Assembly: GCF_039621855.1 (NCBI RefSeq)
Contig: NZ_CP155071.1
Coordinates: 3,472,001-3,536,000, forward strand
Length of the DNA stretch: 64,000 bases
Reading direction: 5' to 3'
Source of the DNA: Erwinia sp. HDF1-3R
Lineage (GTDB): Bacteria > Pseudomonadota > Gammaproteobacteria > Enterobacterales > Enterobacteriaceae
Part shown: positions 35,355-47,427 of the stretch, piece by piece
Position numbering within the stretch: position 1 is the first letter of the stretch
Layout: every line of letters begins with the position of its first letter
Position numbers and translations under genes: made by a program
The notes under the pieces: model-generated
Databases searched by the model: none
Seen by the model: the letters and a program-made list of their open reading frames with translations, nothing else
Told to the model about the DNA's origin: nothing

Positions 35355-36383
35355 ATGGGACTCTTCCGCATCGATCCACTGATGTTAAAATTGATTATCA
35401 CCGTGCTGCTGGCGACGTTCATCCCCGCGCGCGGCCATTTCGTCGATATATTTGAATGGCTGACGACGGCGGCTATCGCCCTGCTGTTCTTTATGCACGG
35501 CGCCAAGCTGTCGCGGGAGAAAATTATCGCAGGCGGCGGCCACTGGCGGCTTCACCTCTGGGTGATGTGCAGCACCTTTGTGCTCTTCCCCCTGCTGGGA
35601 CTACTGTTTGTCTGGTGGCATCCGCTGCCGGTCAGCGCGGAGATTTACACTGGCTTCCTCTATTTATGCATCCTGCCTGCCACCGTTCAGTCGGCTATTG
35701 CCCTGACCTCACTGGCAGGCGGTAACGTTGCGGCGGCGGTTTGTAGCGCCTCTGCATCCAGCCTGTTGGGCGTATTTATCTCTCCGCTGCTGGTCAGTCT
35801 GGTGATGGACGTCCATAACGACGCTGCCAGTGGTAACCTGGAGCAGATCGGTAAGATTATGCTACAGCTACTGGTACCCTTTTTGGTCGGGCACTTTTCA
35901 CGACGCTGGATCGCCGGATGGGTGGAAAAACACCGTGGGCTGATTGGTAAAACGGATCAGGCCTCCATTCTGCTGGTCGTCTATTCCGCCTTTAGTGAAG
36001 CCGTTGTAAATGGTATCTGGCACCGCGTCGGCGTCAGCACCCTGCTGTATATCGTGGCGGGTAGCCTGGGTATCCTGTTTGTGGTGTTACTGATCAACCT
36101 GCTGGCGGCCAGAATCTTCGGGTTTAACCGTCCGGATGAGATCACCATTCTGTTCTGCGGCTCGAAAAAAAGCCTCGCAAACGGCGTCCCGATGGCCAAT
36201 ATCCTTTTCCCGTCGGCATCGGTAGGGATTATCGTACTGCCGCTGATGATCTTCCATCAGGTGCAGCTGATGGTCTGTTCGCTGCTGGCACAGCGCTATA
36301 AGAAGGCCGGAGAAAAGCTGGCGCAGGAGAAGCAGGCGCAGAATGAAAAAGCGCCTCAAAACGTGGTCCAGTCGCAAAAATAG
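35355..36383 (+). CDS. yfeH: YfeH, bile acid:sodium symporter family membrane protein
   Basis: About 342 residues, ten predicted helices, of the BASS/SBF-like family (E. coli YfeH: 332). Conserved stretches: LTTAAIALLFFMHGAKLSREKIIAGGGHWRLHLWVMCSTFVLFP, LYLCILPATVQSAIALTSLAGGNVAAAVCSASASSLLGVF and FCGSKKSLANGVPMANILFP. The ATG at 35355 gives the E. coli-like start (MGLFRID). The substrate is unknown. Divergent from yfeR, its likely regulator. A GAAGAATA.../...TATTCTTC inverted repeat (36399-36427) follows the gene. Confidence 0.94.
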   Translation: MGLFRIDPLMLKLIITVLLATFIPARGHFVDIFEWLTTAAIALLFFMHGAKLSREKIIAGGGHWRLHLWVMCSTFVLFPLLGLLFVWWHPLPVSAEIYTGFLYLCILPATVQSAIALTSLAGGNVAAAVCSASASSLLGVFISPLLVSLVMDVHNDAASGNLEQIGKIMLQLLVPFLVGHFSRRWIAGWVEKHRGLIGKTDQASILLVVYSAFSEAVVNGIWHRVGVSTLLYIVAGSLGILFVVLLINLLAARIFGFNRPDEITILFCGSKKSLANGVPMANILFPSASVGIIVLPLMIFHQVQLMVCSLLAQRYKKAGEKLAQEKQAQNEKAPQNVVQSQK

Positions 36384-36435
36384 TTACGCTGTGAGTCTGT
36401 CGAAGAATAAGCCTGGCGGCTATTCTTCGCTGGGC

Positions 36436-37944
36436 TCAAAAGCTTCGCGTCTCTGTTTTGTTCACATCCGCCTGCTGATGCGCATTACTTAACCCGCGAC
36501 CGGGCAACGTCTGACAGGCCCCACCCTTATTCAGCGGCGCAGCATCAGGATAGCTTTCATCCGGCGTAATATAGACTTCGGTGGTTGCCACATAGCCATC
36601 CCGAAATATCGCTTCAACGTAAGCGGCCTGCCAGCCTTTATGCGGCTTCACCAGCGTCAGCGTTATCCTGCTTTTAACCGGTAGAGTAGAAGACTCATAG
36701 TTAACGCCGCAGGCCAGACGGAAGTCGCGATCGTTCGCGTTATAAGCCCGCCACAGGGTTAACTGTTTAGGATATTCTGAAAGCTTAATATCCAGCAGCC
36801 CTTTTTTTAACGACGTATGGATTTTGGGTAAGGGCTTTCCGCTCTGAATACGGTTGATAAAGGGAATCAGTGACGATTCGGCGAATCGACGAATACCCGC
36901 ATGGTCGCTATTAGGAACGACCCTTAAAGACTTCATACCCGGCAGCTGGTCATAATAGTAGCGGGAATTATCAGGCACGTAGAAATCGTCACCGCTGGCA
37001 TTGATAATGTATTTTTTAACAGCCAGCCGTTTTTTATAGGCCGAAGACTGATATTCAAGCGGATCCTGTATCTTCAGCAGCTTGCTGAAATTCGGCATAT
37101 CAATGCTGGTATCAATACCCTCCTGATAATAAGGCGAGAACGCCACTGGCCAGTTGTGTCCATATACCCGATACATATGCTTGAGTGCCTGCCGGGTACC
37201 CAGCATATCCATCACAAAGGGCGCGATTGCCTCGACCCGGGGATCGGCTATGGCAGCCAGCCAGCTGCTCCAGCCACGTTTGGAAAGCCCGGTGACGATA
37301 AACTCTTTAATTCTCCACTCCCTCAGCTCTCTTTCAGCCAGCGACATCGCCTGAGATACGCTGGCGGCCATAGGGATATGGAGCGGTAAAAGTGACCGCT
37401 CCGTCGGGTTTTGCATAAACAGAGACCAGCTATGGGCTACGCTGTTATCCTCCGCCCGTGTTTTATTATCGTCACGCCAGGTCTGATACTGATTAGGGAC
37501 ATCACTCAGAGAGAGGATAATGGTGCGCGTTGCCTGAGACAGCGCCGTCAGCTGGGGAGGTGTCATATCGCTGGGCGCAACGGGCGGCTTATTGTCGATA
37601 TTATTATTAGTGCCGTTATTAACAAATATAACCGCCTTCCCCCTTTTGGCTCTGGGAGGGATATAGATATCTACATCATGCTGCCACTCTTCAGGCTGTA
37701 CCAGACCGGCAGGTGACCATGACTGCGAATTCATGCGATAATGTAAAATATCAACCCCCGCTACCTGCTCATCGCTTACCCTGGTATATTTCGGTGGGGA
37801 CTCAGAAATACTCCTGGTATAACAAGGTAATACATCACTAAAATCTCGCTTCTCACTGAGGCAGCGGTCGTTGTGCCTGCTCGCTTCAGCTGACGAGCTA
37901 ATAGCGATAAGTAGCAGTAAGGCTAGTCCATATTTTATTTTCAT
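36436..37944 (-). CDS. pqaA: PhoPQ-activated pathogenicity-related protein PqaA
   Basis: About 502 residues, exported: signal peptide MKIKYGLALLLLIAISSSAEA. The mature protein is an alpha/beta-hydrolase-like PqaA family member. Seen: WSPAGLVQPEEWQHDVDIYIPP, FVNNGTNNNI, the possible nucleophile elbow TGLSKRGWSSWLAA, DPRVEAIAPFVMDMLG, YIINASGDDFYVPDNSR (possible Asp) and PNSDHAGIRR (possible His). In Salmonella pqaA is switched on by PhoP/PhoQ and contributes to resistance to antimicrobial peptides. The ATG at 37944 has AAGGGGTG upstream; the longer frame is leader. No PhoP box was identified by eye. It lies between yfeH and ypeB and is not in E. coli K-12. Confidence 0.9.
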   Translation of the reverse strand: MKIKYGLALLLLIAISSSAEASRHNDRCLSEKRDFSDVLPCYTRSISESPPKYTRVSDEQVAGVDILHYRMNSQSWSPAGLVQPEEWQHDVDIYIPPRAKRGKAVIFVNNGTNNNIDNKPPVAPSDMTPPQLTALSQATRTIILSLSDVPNQYQTWRDDNKTRAEDNSVAHSWSLFMQNPTERSLLPLHIPMAASVSQAMSLAERELREWRIKEFIVTGLSKRGWSSWLAAIADPRVEAIAPFVMDMLGTRQALKHMYRVYGHNWPVAFSPYYQEGIDTSIDMPNFSKLLKIQDPLEYQSSAYKKRLAVKKYIINASGDDFYVPDNSRYYYDQLPGMKSLRVVPNSDHAGIRRFAESSLIPFINRIQSGKPLPKIHTSLKKGLLDIKLSEYPKQLTLWRAYNANDRDFRLACGVNYESSTLPVKSRITLTLVKPHKGWQAAYVEAIFRDGYVATTEVYITPDESYPDAAPLNKGGACQTLPGRGLSNAHQQADVNKTETRSF

Positions 37945-38048
37945 CAGTTCACCCCTTCGCCCATTATTGTTCTGAGTTCGAGGGTTAATATGAATCATAG
38001 CTTTTTAGGGTACAAATCAATTAACGATGTTAAAAGATTATATAAGCG

Positions 38049-38261
38049 TTAGTAGCGTAGCGGATTAATCAGCCCCTCAAGCCCTTCAATTTTTATGGCC
38101 AGCGTCAGCTGCATCAGCTCACCCAGTTTTCCCTCAGGAAATTCGCCCTTACGGGCGAACCATAGCAGATAAGGCTCCGGCAGATCGATAAGTCGCCGCC
38201 CTTTGTATTTACCAAAGGGCATTTCGGTGTTGGCAATGTCAATCAGCTGCTCTTTTTCCAT
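38049..38261 (-). CDS. ypeB: YpeB, DUF3820 protein
   Basis: A 70-residue cytosolic protein closely similar to E. coli YpeB. The DUF3820 core is MPFGKYKGRRLIDLPEPYLLWFARKGEFPEGKLGELM. It starts 1 bp after the ligA stop codon, so it is co-transcribed with ligA. Related domains occur in exonucleases, but the function of YpeB is unknown. Confidence 0.95.
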   Translation of the reverse strand: MEKEQLIDIANTEMPFGKYKGRRLIDLPEPYLLWFARKGEFPEGKLGELMQLTLAIKIEGLEGLINPLRY

Positions 38262-38262
38262 C

Positions 38263-40326
<2,064 letters not shown>

Positions 40327-40367
40327 TCAAACGTGAATTCAGGTTGTCAGCCCGACCCGGTTGCGGT

Positions 40368-41366
40368 TCAGGCGTTAGCCTCAATCACATCACGAATACG
40401 GTTTTTATAAGTTTCCAGCTTTTGCGGCGTCATCATGCGGCGCTCATCATCCAGAACCACGCCGCCTACGTCGTCGGCAATACGCTGTGCGGACTGAAGC
40501 ATCAGCTTGAAGTTCTGATTGGCATCACCGTACGAGGGCACCATCATAAAAATCGAAATGCCGGGCGTAGAGAAGTCAGACATCTCATCCGGGTTGAATG
40601 ATCCGGGCTTAACCATATTGGCCAGGCTGAAGAGGACCGGGCCACTGCCCGCCGGGCTGAGATGACGATGGAAGATGTTCATTTCGCCGAACTGGAAGCC
40701 AGCCTGCAGGACCCCTTGCAGCAGCGCCTCACCGTTCAACACACCGCCTGCATGTGCGCCAACGTGCAGCACCAGCACCGTCTCTTTTGCGCGCTCCTGG
40801 CGAGGAGGCGCAGGCTTTTCAACTGGCGCACTGGGTTGAACTTCTTCCTCAACAACCGGATCGAAAGCAGGTTCAAAGGTCGGTTCGACAGGCTCTGCCG
40901 GAACGGCCACGGATTTAACCGGCGGGGCTGATGGGCGCACAGGCTGAGGACGCTGAACGGGTTCGGCGACGAATTCAGGTTCCTCAGGTTCAGGCGCATG
41001 AGGTAGCTCACCGCTAAACAGAGGATCCAGCTCCGGCTGCGTATCAGCCAGCGGCTGATGTCGCACAGGCTCTGCGGGTGCGCGAGTCTTTGATGGCCGC
41101 GATGGCGCATCATCAACGCTGCGGGCATCGAAACCAGGCTCAGCCTCGTCATCCCCGCGCGATCGAGGGCGCTGCACGCGCACTTCCCCTACGCCATCAT
41201 CAGCGTTGTCGAAAGACTCTTCTTTATCCTGTTTTAAACGCTTGTGAGGGCGATCGCGAAAAACGGATGAGCGCTCTTTACGGCTGGTCCAGAGGCCATG
41301 AAGTAAGAGCGCTATTATGGCGATCGCGCCAACAACGATTAATATCAGACGCAAATCCTGCATCAT
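40368..41366 (-). CDS. zipA: cell division protein ZipA
   Basis: About 332 residues. Layout: N-terminal membrane anchor ([26 protein letters not shown]), a charged region, a long Pro/Glu/Val-rich linker (about 80-190) and the C-terminal FtsZ-binding domain (about 195-332: [68 protein letters not shown]). ZipA tethers the FtsZ ring to the inner membrane. The linker differs from E. coli, as is usual between genera. Start at the first of two adjacent ATGs, as in E. coli. Divergent from cysZ. Confidence 0.97.
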   Translation of the reverse strand: MMQDLRLILIVVGAIAIIALLLHGLWTSRKERSSVFRDRPHKRLKQDKEESFDNADDGVGEVRVQRPRSRGDDEAEPGFDARSVDDAPSRPSKTRAPAEPVRHQPLADTQPELDPLFSGELPHAPEPEEPEFVAEPVQRPQPVRPSAPPVKSVAVPAEPVEPTFEPAFDPVVEEEVQPSAPVEKPAPPRQERAKETVLVLHVGAHAGGVLNGEALLQGVLQAGFQFGEMNIFHRHLSPAGSGPVLFSLANMVKPGSFNPDEMSDFSTPGISIFMMVPSYGDANQNFKLMLQSAQRIADDVGGVVLDDERRMMTPQKLETYKNRIRDVIEANA

Positions 41367-41585
41367 TGTATTCTCTGTTGTTCCAATACCTTGCCACCGC
41401 GGCAAACTTTATCCTCTAACTGTATTTGCCCTGGGTAACAAGTGCAAGTCCATGCAGTATTTTCTGACAAATAAGCGTGCATCGACACGGTTTTTTGCTG
41501 CTTTTTCATGCAAAAGCCCCTCGGCCTGCATAAATGATCGCGTTATGATAGCGCCGCATAGCCGCATAAAGGAGAAAAGCAGCCT

Positions 41586-42344
41586 ATGAACCCACATCAC
41601 TCCCCCGCTCGCTCGCAGGGTATTCACTATTTTTCCGAAGGGTGGAGGCTGGTTCGTCTGCCCGGTATTCGCCGCTTCGTCATTGTGCCGCTGCTGCTCA
41701 ATATTGTGCTGATGGGGGGCGCGTTTATCTGGCTGTTCTGGCAGCTCGGTAAATGGGTGCCCGCGCTGATGACGCTCATACCTGGCTGGCTACAGTGGCT
41801 GAGCTATCTGCTATGGCCACTGTGCGTGATTTCGATTGTGCTGATATTCAGCTACTTCTTCTCGACGGTCGCTAACTGGATAGCCGCCCCGTTCTGCGGC
41901 CTGCTGGCTGAACAGCTTGAGGCAAGGCTGACCGGTAAACCACTGCCCGATAGCGGCTGGGGCGCGCTGGTCCGGGATCTGCCGCGCATTATGAAGCGCG
42001 AATGGCAAAAGTTTGTCTGGTATCTTCCCCGCGCCCTTGGGCTGCTGCTGCTTCACGTTATTCCGGGTTTTGGCCAGACGGTGGCACCGCTATTGTGGTT
42101 TCTCTTCAGCGCATGGATGTTATCTATCCAGTACTGCGACTACCCGTTCGATAATCACAAGGTCAGCTTCCGGGAGATGCGTCAGGCACTGAAACAGCAC
42201 AAAACAGACAATATGCAGTTTGGCGCCCTGGTCAGCCTCTTTACGCTGGTGCCTATTCTGAATTTAGCGATTATGCCAGTCGCCGTATGCGGGGCAACGG
42301 CGATGTGGGTGGATCGCTACCGCGGGCAGTACAGTCGGCAGTAG
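41586..42344 (+). CDS. cysZ: sulfate transporter CysZ
   Basis: A 252-residue inner-membrane sulfate uptake protein (E. coli: 253) that supplies cysteine synthesis. Seen: [90 protein letters not shown] and [20 protein letters not shown] precedes the ATG. Followed by cysK after about 130 bp, the usual order. Confidence 0.97.
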   Translation: MNPHHSPARSQGIHYFSEGWRLVRLPGIRRFVIVPLLLNIVLMGGAFIWLFWQLGKWVPALMTLIPGWLQWLSYLLWPLCVISIVLIFSYFFSTVANWIAAPFCGLLAEQLEARLTGKPLPDSGWGALVRDLPRIMKREWQKFVWYLPRALGLLLLHVIPGFGQTVAPLLWFLFSAWMLSIQYCDYPFDNHKVSFREMRQALKQHKTDNMQFGALVSLFTLVPILNLAIMPVAVCGATAMWVDRYRGQYSRQ

Positions 42345-42475
42345 AGGCTGCTTATGCCATTTCATTTATCCTTATTGCTGCATAACATATATATATACGA
42401 TTTCTTCACTTCCTTGAGAAAATGAACGAGGTATGCTCTTAGTATTCCCAAAATTTCATACAGTAAGGACGGGCT

Positions 42476-43447
42476 ATGAGTAAGATCTATGAAGACAACT
42501 CGTTAACAATCGGTCATACGCCGCTGGTTCGACTGAACCGCATCGGTAACGGTCGCATTCTGGCAAAAGTTGAGTCGCGCAACCCCAGCTTCAGCGTTAA
42601 ATGCCGTATCGGTGCCAGTATGATTTGGGACGCTGAAAAGCGCGGTATTCTGAAACCCGGTATTGAACTGGTTGAGCCGACCAGCGGTAACACCGGTATT
42701 GCGCTGGCCTACGTAGCCGCCGCACGCGGCTATAAGCTCACGCTAACCATGCCTGAAACCATGAGCGTTGAACGTCGCAAGCTGCTGAAAGCGCTGGGTG
42801 CCAGACTGATCCTGACCGAAGGCGCCAAAGGAATGAAAGGCGCTATCGCAAAAGCGGAAGAGATCGTTGCCAACGAGCCGGATAAATTTGTTCTGCTTCA
42901 GCAGTTCAGCAATCCGGCTAATCCGGAAATTCATGAGAAAACCACCGGTCCCGAAATCTGGGATGATACCGATGGTGAAGTTGACGTATTTATTGCTGGC
43001 GTCGGCACCGGCGGTACGCTGACCGGCGTGAGTCGCTATATCAAAAACACTAAGGGTAAAAAAGAGCTGATAACGGTCGCGGTTGAGCCTACCGATTCGC
43101 CGGTTATTGCTCAGGCGTTGGCGGGTGAAGAGATTAAGCCTGGTCCTCACAAAATTCAGGGGATTGGTGCCGGTTTTATCCCGGGCAATCTCGATCTGAA
43201 TCTGATTGACCGCGTGGTGGCTATCTCTAACGAAGAGTCCATTTCGACGGCCCGTCGTCTGATGGAAGAAGAAGGTATCCTCGCCGGTATCTCCTCCGGC
43301 GCAGCCGTTGCGGCCGCGCTGAAGCTTCAGCAGGAAGAGGCATTTGCGAATAAAAATATTGTCGTGATCCTACCCTCCTCTGGCGAACGCTATCTGAGTA
43401 CTGCCCTGTTTGCCGATCTTTTCACCGAGAAAGAATTGCAGCAGTAG
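42476..43447 (+). CDS. cysK: cysteine synthase A
   Basis: A 323-residue O-acetylserine sulfhydrylase, as long as E. coli CysK. It makes L-cysteine from O-acetylserine and sulfide with PLP. Visible: the PLP lysine in [12 protein letters not shown] (about 42), the substrate loop [12 protein letters not shown], the phosphate-binding GTGGTLTG and SSGAAVAA. The region before the ATG has a TATGCT -10-like box and AT-rich sequence where CysB would activate, but the site is not resolved. Terminator follows at 43471-43497. Confidence 0.98.
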   Translation: MSKIYEDNSLTIGHTPLVRLNRIGNGRILAKVESRNPSFSVKCRIGASMIWDAEKRGILKPGIELVEPTSGNTGIALAYVAAARGYKLTLTMPETMSVERRKLLKALGARLILTEGAKGMKGAIAKAEEIVANEPDKFVLLQQFSNPANPEIHEKTTGPEIWDDTDGEVDVFIAGVGTGGTLTGVSRYIKNTKGKKELITVAVEPTDSPVIAQALAGEEIKPGPHKIQGIGAGFIPGNLDLNLIDRVVAISNEESISTARRLMEEEGILAGISSGAAVAAALKLQQEEAFANKNIVVILPSSGERYLSTALFADLFTEKELQQ

Positions 43448-43470
43448 TGCCATTTGCGTTGAAATGAGTA

Positions 43471-43497
43471 AAAAAGCACCCAATTGGGTGCTTTTTT
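43471..43497 (+). terminator. cysK terminator
   Basis: AAAAAGCACCC (43471-43481) and GGGTGCTTTTT (43486-43496) pair around AATT, with T-run. Confidence 0.92.
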
Positions 43498-43838
43498 GTG
43501 GGCTGCGTCAAACTTTTGCCTGGATGCAGATTGCAATTACCCGGCAGTGTCTGTTATCTAAGCAACCAATTAATTCGGCCCGTGAAATTAATCGCCCTTT
43601 GAACTGGATCAAGCTGAATCGATTTACTGGTTTGGCGCGGCAGCCTAAATAGCGGCATAATGGGGCAAGGGAAAGCGAAGCGTGGATCGCTGAGTGCGCA
43701 TCGCCGTTTCCAGCCTTACCAGCGCAGTTTTTGGCGCGTTATTGAACGCAGGCCAGCGCGACACATCCAGGCTAAAGTCTCGGTCTCAGACTAGACTTTA
43801 GTTCAACAACATCAAACGACATAAGTTGGGGAAAAATA
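43498..43838 (+). promoter_or_regulatory. pts operon control region and leader
   Basis: About 340 bp between the cysK terminator and ptsH. In E. coli the pts promoters, CRP and Mlc sites lie here. TATTGAACGC (about 43740) and TAGCGGCATAATGG (about 43650-43663) are candidate promoter parts. A 9-bp perfect stem, CTAAAGTCT (43772-43780) with AGACTTTAG (43793-43801), lies in the likely leader just before the ribosome binding site GGGGA. No CRP site could be assigned by eye. Confidence 0.55.
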
Positions 43839-44096
43839 ATGTTCCAGCAAGAAGTTACCATCACTGCACCAAACGGCCTGCATACCCGTCCTGCTGCGCA
43901 GTTTGTGAAAGAAGCGAAAGCATTTAACTCAGACATTACCGTGACGTCTAACGGCAAGTCAGCCAGCGCAAAAAGCCTGTTTAAGCTGCAAACGCTGGGT
44001 CTGACTCAGGGTACGGTCGTCACATTGTCGGCGGAAGGCGAAGACGAGCAGAAAGCCGTTGAGCATCTGGTTAAGCTGATGGCCGAACTCGAGTAA
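43839..44096 (+). CDS. ptsH: PTS phosphocarrier protein HPr
   Basis: An 85-residue HPr, the family length. It takes phosphate from enzyme I on His15 ([11 protein letters not shown]) and hands it to the sugar-specific EIIA proteins. The Ser46 region is SAKSLFKLQ. Strong GGGGA site. First gene of ptsH-ptsI-crr; the gap to ptsI is 225 bp, much longer than in E. coli. Confidence 0.98.
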   Translation: MFQQEVTITAPNGLHTRPAAQFVKEAKAFNSDITVTSNGKSASAKSLFKLQTLGLTQGTVVTLSAEGEDEQKAVEHLVKLMAELE

Positions 44097-44321
44097 ACCC
44101 TCTGACTGTCTGCTCACCGCCTTATCAGGTGAAATTAGTGCAAACATATTGATCGCGGACAGCTTGTCCGCGTTGTTGCTTTCGTAAACTCCTTCGCGGG
44201 CCAGCCGAAGGCAATAATCAAATTGCAGAAAGCCTGATGCGCCCGGCTCGCTGAGTAGATTAGCCGACAGTCCAGGATTGATCGCCTCAGGTGATTATCA
44301 GTTATAAAAAAAGGTAGGGTT
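44097..44321 (+). other. long ptsH-ptsI spacer with hairpins
   Basis: 225 bp without a gene. Two hairpins are clear: CGCGGACA/TGTCCGCG (44154-44172, loop 3) followed by T-rich TTGTTGCTTT, and CCTTCG/CGAAGG (44191-44211). The first resembles a weak terminator or processing site and could lower ptsI relative to ptsH expression. Confidence 0.6.
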
Positions 44322-46049
44322 ATGATTTCAGGAATTTTAGCATCACCGGGTATCGCTTTTGGTAAAGCTCTTCTACTGAAAGAAGATGAGATAGTTATCA
44401 ACCGGAAAAAGATTTCTGCCGACCAGGTCGGTCAGGAAGTTCAGCGCTTTCTCGATGGTCGTAAAAAGGCTTCAACGCAGCTGGAAGCGATCAAAATTAA
44501 AGCCGGAGAAACCTTCGGTGAAGAGAAGGAAGCCATCTTCGAAGGGCATATTATGCTGCTGGAAGATGAAGAGCTGGAGCAGGAAATCATAGCCCTGATT
44601 AAAGACGATCTGGCTTCTGCTGACGCGGCCGCATTCTCTGTGATTGAAGGCCAGGCGAAGGCGCTGGAGGAGCTGGACGACGAATACCTGAAAGAGCGCG
44701 CGGCTGACGTACGTGATATCGGTAAGCGTCTGTTGCAGAACATCCTTGGGCTGCACATCGTTGACCTGAGCGCCATTGCGGATGAGGTTCTGCTGGTCGC
44801 TAAAGATCTGACGCCGTCAGAAACGGCTCAGCTAAACCTGGACAAGGTACTGGGCTTTATCACCGACCTCGGTGGTCGCACTTCCCACACCTCGATTATG
44901 GCCCGCTCGCTTGAGCTGCCTGCTATCGTGGGCACCGGAAACGTGACCAGCCAGGTAAAAAATGGCGACTTCCTGATCCTCGACGGGGTAAATAACAGTA
45001 TTTACATTAACCCGACTTCGGAAAAAATTGACGAACTGAAGGCGATTCAGACCCAGTACGTTACCGAAAAGAACGATCTCGCCAAGCTTAAAGATCTGCC
45101 GGCCATTACGCTGGACGGGCATCAGGTTGAAGTCTGTGCCAACATCGGTACCGTGCGCGACGTTGCGGGCGCAGAGCGCAACGGGGCTGAAGGCGTTGGT
45201 CTGTATCGCACCGAGTTCCTGTTTATGGACCGTGAGTCACTGCCGACCGAAGAAGAGCAGTTCCAGGCGTATAAAGCCGTTGCCGAAGCAATGGGCTCAC
45301 AGGCGGTGATTGTTCGCACGATGGATATCGGCGGCGATAAAGACCTGCCCTATATGAACCTGCCAAAAGAGGATAACCCTTTCCTCGGCTGGCGTGCGAT
45401 CCGCATCGCGATGGATCGTCCCGAAATTCTTCATGCCCAGCTACGCGCCATCCTGCGTGCCTCGGCATTCGGTAAGCTGCGCATTATGTTCCCAATGGTG
45501 ATCTCCGTTGAGGAAGTACGTATTCTGAAGGGCGAACTTGAGAGCCTGAAAAGCCAGCTGCGCGAAGAAGGCAAGGCCTTTGATGAGAGCATTGAGACGG
45601 GCATCATGGTTGAGACCCCGGCGTCAGCGGCAATTGCCCATCATCTGGCGAAAGAAGTCGATTTCTTCAGCATCGGTACTAACGATCTGACTCAGTACAC
45701 GCTGGCGGTCGATCGTGGCAATGAATTAATCTCCCATCTGTATAACCCAATGTCTCCTTCGGTGCTGACGCTTATCAAGCAAGTTATTGATGCATCTCAT
45801 GCTGAAGGTAAATGGACAGGCATGTGTGGTGAGCTGGCAGGCGATGAACGTGCTACACTACTGTTATTGGGAATGGGGCTGGACGAGTTCAGCATGAGTG
45901 CCATTTCTATCCCACGCATCAAGAAAATTATTCGTAATACGAATTATGAGGATGCGAAGGCATTAGCAGAGCAGGCAATGGCTCAACCTACAGCGGACGA
46001 GTTGATGAACCTGGTCAACAAGTTCATTGAAGAAAAAACACTCTGCTGA
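44322..46049 (+). CDS. ptsI: PTS enzyme I
   Basis: A 575-residue enzyme I (E. coli: 575), which phosphorylates HPr using phosphoenolpyruvate. The phospho-His is in [13 protein letters not shown] (His189 in E. coli numbering); the PEP-binding part holds [31 protein letters not shown] and [18 protein letters not shown] with MCGELAGD (catalytic Cys). GGTAGGG precedes the ATG. Second gene of the pts operon. Confidence 0.98.
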   Translation: MISGILASPGIAFGKALLLKEDEIVINRKKISADQVGQEVQRFLDGRKKASTQLEAIKIKAGETFGEEKEAIFEGHIMLLEDEELEQEIIALIKDDLASADAAAFSVIEGQAKALEELDDEYLKERAADVRDIGKRLLQNILGLHIVDLSAIADEVLLVAKDLTPSETAQLNLDKVLGFITDLGGRTSHTSIMARSLELPAIVGTGNVTSQVKNGDFLILDGVNNSIYINPTSEKIDELKAIQTQYVTEKNDLAKLKDLPAITLDGHQVEVCANIGTVRDVAGAERNGAEGVGLYRTEFLFMDRESLPTEEEQFQAYKAVAEAMGSQAVIVRTMDIGGDKDLPYMNLPKEDNPFLGWRAIRIAMDRPEILHAQLRAILRASAFGKLRIMFPMVISVEEVRILKGELESLKSQLREEGKAFDESIETGIMVETPASAAIAHHLAKEVDFFSIGTNDLTQYTLAVDRGNELISHLYNPMSPSVLTLIKQVIDASHAEGKWTGMCGELAGDERATLLLLGMGLDEFSMSAISIPRIKKIIRNTNYEDAKALAEQAMAQPTADELMNLVNKFIEEKTLC

Positions 46050-46092
46050 GACCTCGTGACGCTGGCCCAATATTACTGCTTAGGAGAAAATC

Positions 46093-46596
46093 ATGGGTTT
46101 GTTTTCAAAGCTTTTTGGCGATAAGTCAGATACCTCAACTGGAGCCATTGAGATTGTCGCACCGCTGTCAGGAGAGATCGTCAATATCGAAGACGTGCCG
46201 GACGTGGTGTTCGCAGAAAAAATTGTTGGCGACGGTATCGCTATCAAACCGACTGGCAATAAAATGGTTGCGCCGGTTGATGGTACCATCGGTAAAATTT
46301 TCGAAACCAATCATGCATTTTCCATTGAATCAGACAACGGCATTGAGCTGTTTGTCCATTTCGGAATTGATACGGTTGAACTGAAGGGTGAAGGCTTTAA
46401 GCGTATCGCTGAAGAAGGGCAGAAGGTTAAAAAAGGTGACGTCGTCATCGAATTTGATCTGGCGCTTCTGGAAGAAAAAGCGAAATCAACGCTAACGCCA
46501 GTGGTCATTTCCAATATGGATGAGATCAAAGAGCTGGTTAAACTGACGGGTAACGTTATCGTGGGTGAAACCCCGGTTATCCGCATCAGAAAATAA
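46093..46596 (+). CDS. crr: PTS glucose-specific EIIA component
   Basis: A 167-residue EIIA-Glc, two residues shorter than E. coli Crr. Phosphorylated on His89 ([14 protein letters not shown]); His74 (ETNHAF) assists. It passes phosphate to EIIBC-Glc and, unphosphorylated, causes inducer exclusion; phosphorylated, it activates adenylate cyclase. Last gene of the pts operon; TAGGAG upstream. Confidence 0.97.
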   Translation: MGLFSKLFGDKSDTSTGAIEIVAPLSGEIVNIEDVPDVVFAEKIVGDGIAIKPTGNKMVAPVDGTIGKIFETNHAFSIESDNGIELFVHFGIDTVELKGEGFKRIAEEGQKVKKGDVVIEFDLALLEEKAKSTLTPVVISNMDEIKELVKLTGNVIVGETPVIRIRK

Positions 46597-46615
46597 TCAG
46601 CGCTCCTTAAATCAA

Positions 46616-46648
46616 AGCCCTCTGAGCAATCAGGGGGCTTTTTTTTTT
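46616..46648 (+). terminator. pts operon terminator
   Basis: AGCCCTCTGA (46616-46625) pairs with TCAGGGGGCT (46630-46639), one wobble, followed by nine or more T. Confidence 0.92.
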
Positions 46649-46669
46649 GCCTGTTTCCGCGTGACGTGA

Positions 46670-47362
46670 TCAGGCGCTTATCCGCAATGCCTGCCGCAAA
46701 TCAAACACCTCGGGAGAGGTCGTGAGATTAAGCTGTTGCTCAATAACATTCAGATGCTCTTCCATCAGCGTCTGAGCGAGCCGGATATCACCTGTTTTTA
46801 ACGCCTCAATGATGCTGCTGTGCTCGCAGCACTGACAGTCAGAGGCATCATGCCGGAGGTAGAGCGACACGATAAGCGAACTGCGTGCCATCAGATTGGC
46901 CAAAATTTCGCGCAACACCTGGTTGTCGCTAATCTCCGCCAGCAACAGATGGAATTCGCTCAGCTGCCGGATAATATCCTGACGATCGTTACGCTTGATA
47001 ACCTCACGCTCTTTCAGATGCTGCTGTTCAAGTTTGTCACTCCAGGCGCGTATCTTATCTGGCGTGATGGAGCTGATAATGGCTCTTTCAATTGCGCGTC
47101 GCGCAATGAAAATTTCCTGCGCTTCCCTCGCCTCAGGCTGCGCGACGCGCGCGCCGCGGTTAGGCTCAATAGTCACAATATGCTGAAGCACCATCCGCTG
47201 TAGCGCCGACTGAACGTGATTACGGTTAGCGTCCAGCGCCTCAACAATTTGTGTCTCTATCAGCCGGGTTCCCGGCTTGAGCCTCTGCTGAGCAATGGCC
47301 AGGGACAATGCCTCAACGATACGTTGAACTTCCTGCTGCTTACTGGGAGCGGCTTTACTCAT
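46670..47362 (-). CDS. GntR/FadR family transcriptional regulator
   Basis: About 230 residues: N-terminal winged helix (RIVEALSLAIAQQRLKPGTRLIETQIVEALDANRNHVQSALQRM) and a C-terminal all-helical FCD ligand domain (about 90-225; the metal/ligand site residues fall in FHLLLAEISDNQ, CEHSSIIEAL and MEEHLNVIEQQL). The HNxxxQ pattern at the recognition helix, instead of the usual SRTPVRE, marks a distinct branch. The ATG at 47362 has GAGG upstream. In E. coli pdxK sits after crr; here this regulator replaces it. No target gene adjoins, so its role is unknown. Confidence 0.88.
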   Translation of the reverse strand: MSKAAPSKQQEVQRIVEALSLAIAQQRLKPGTRLIETQIVEALDANRNHVQSALQRMVLQHIVTIEPNRGARVAQPEAREAQEIFIARRAIERAIISSITPDKIRAWSDKLEQQHLKEREVIKRNDRQDIIRQLSEFHLLLAEISDNQVLREILANLMARSSLIVSLYLRHDASDCQCCEHSSIIEALKTGDIRLAQTLMEEHLNVIEQQLNLTTSPEVFDLRQALRISA

Positions 47363-47427
47363 CCCTACCTCATTTGAAGTGATGTGCAAACGTTTGGCTC
47401 TCGTGATGATACCACCGTACCGAGAGG

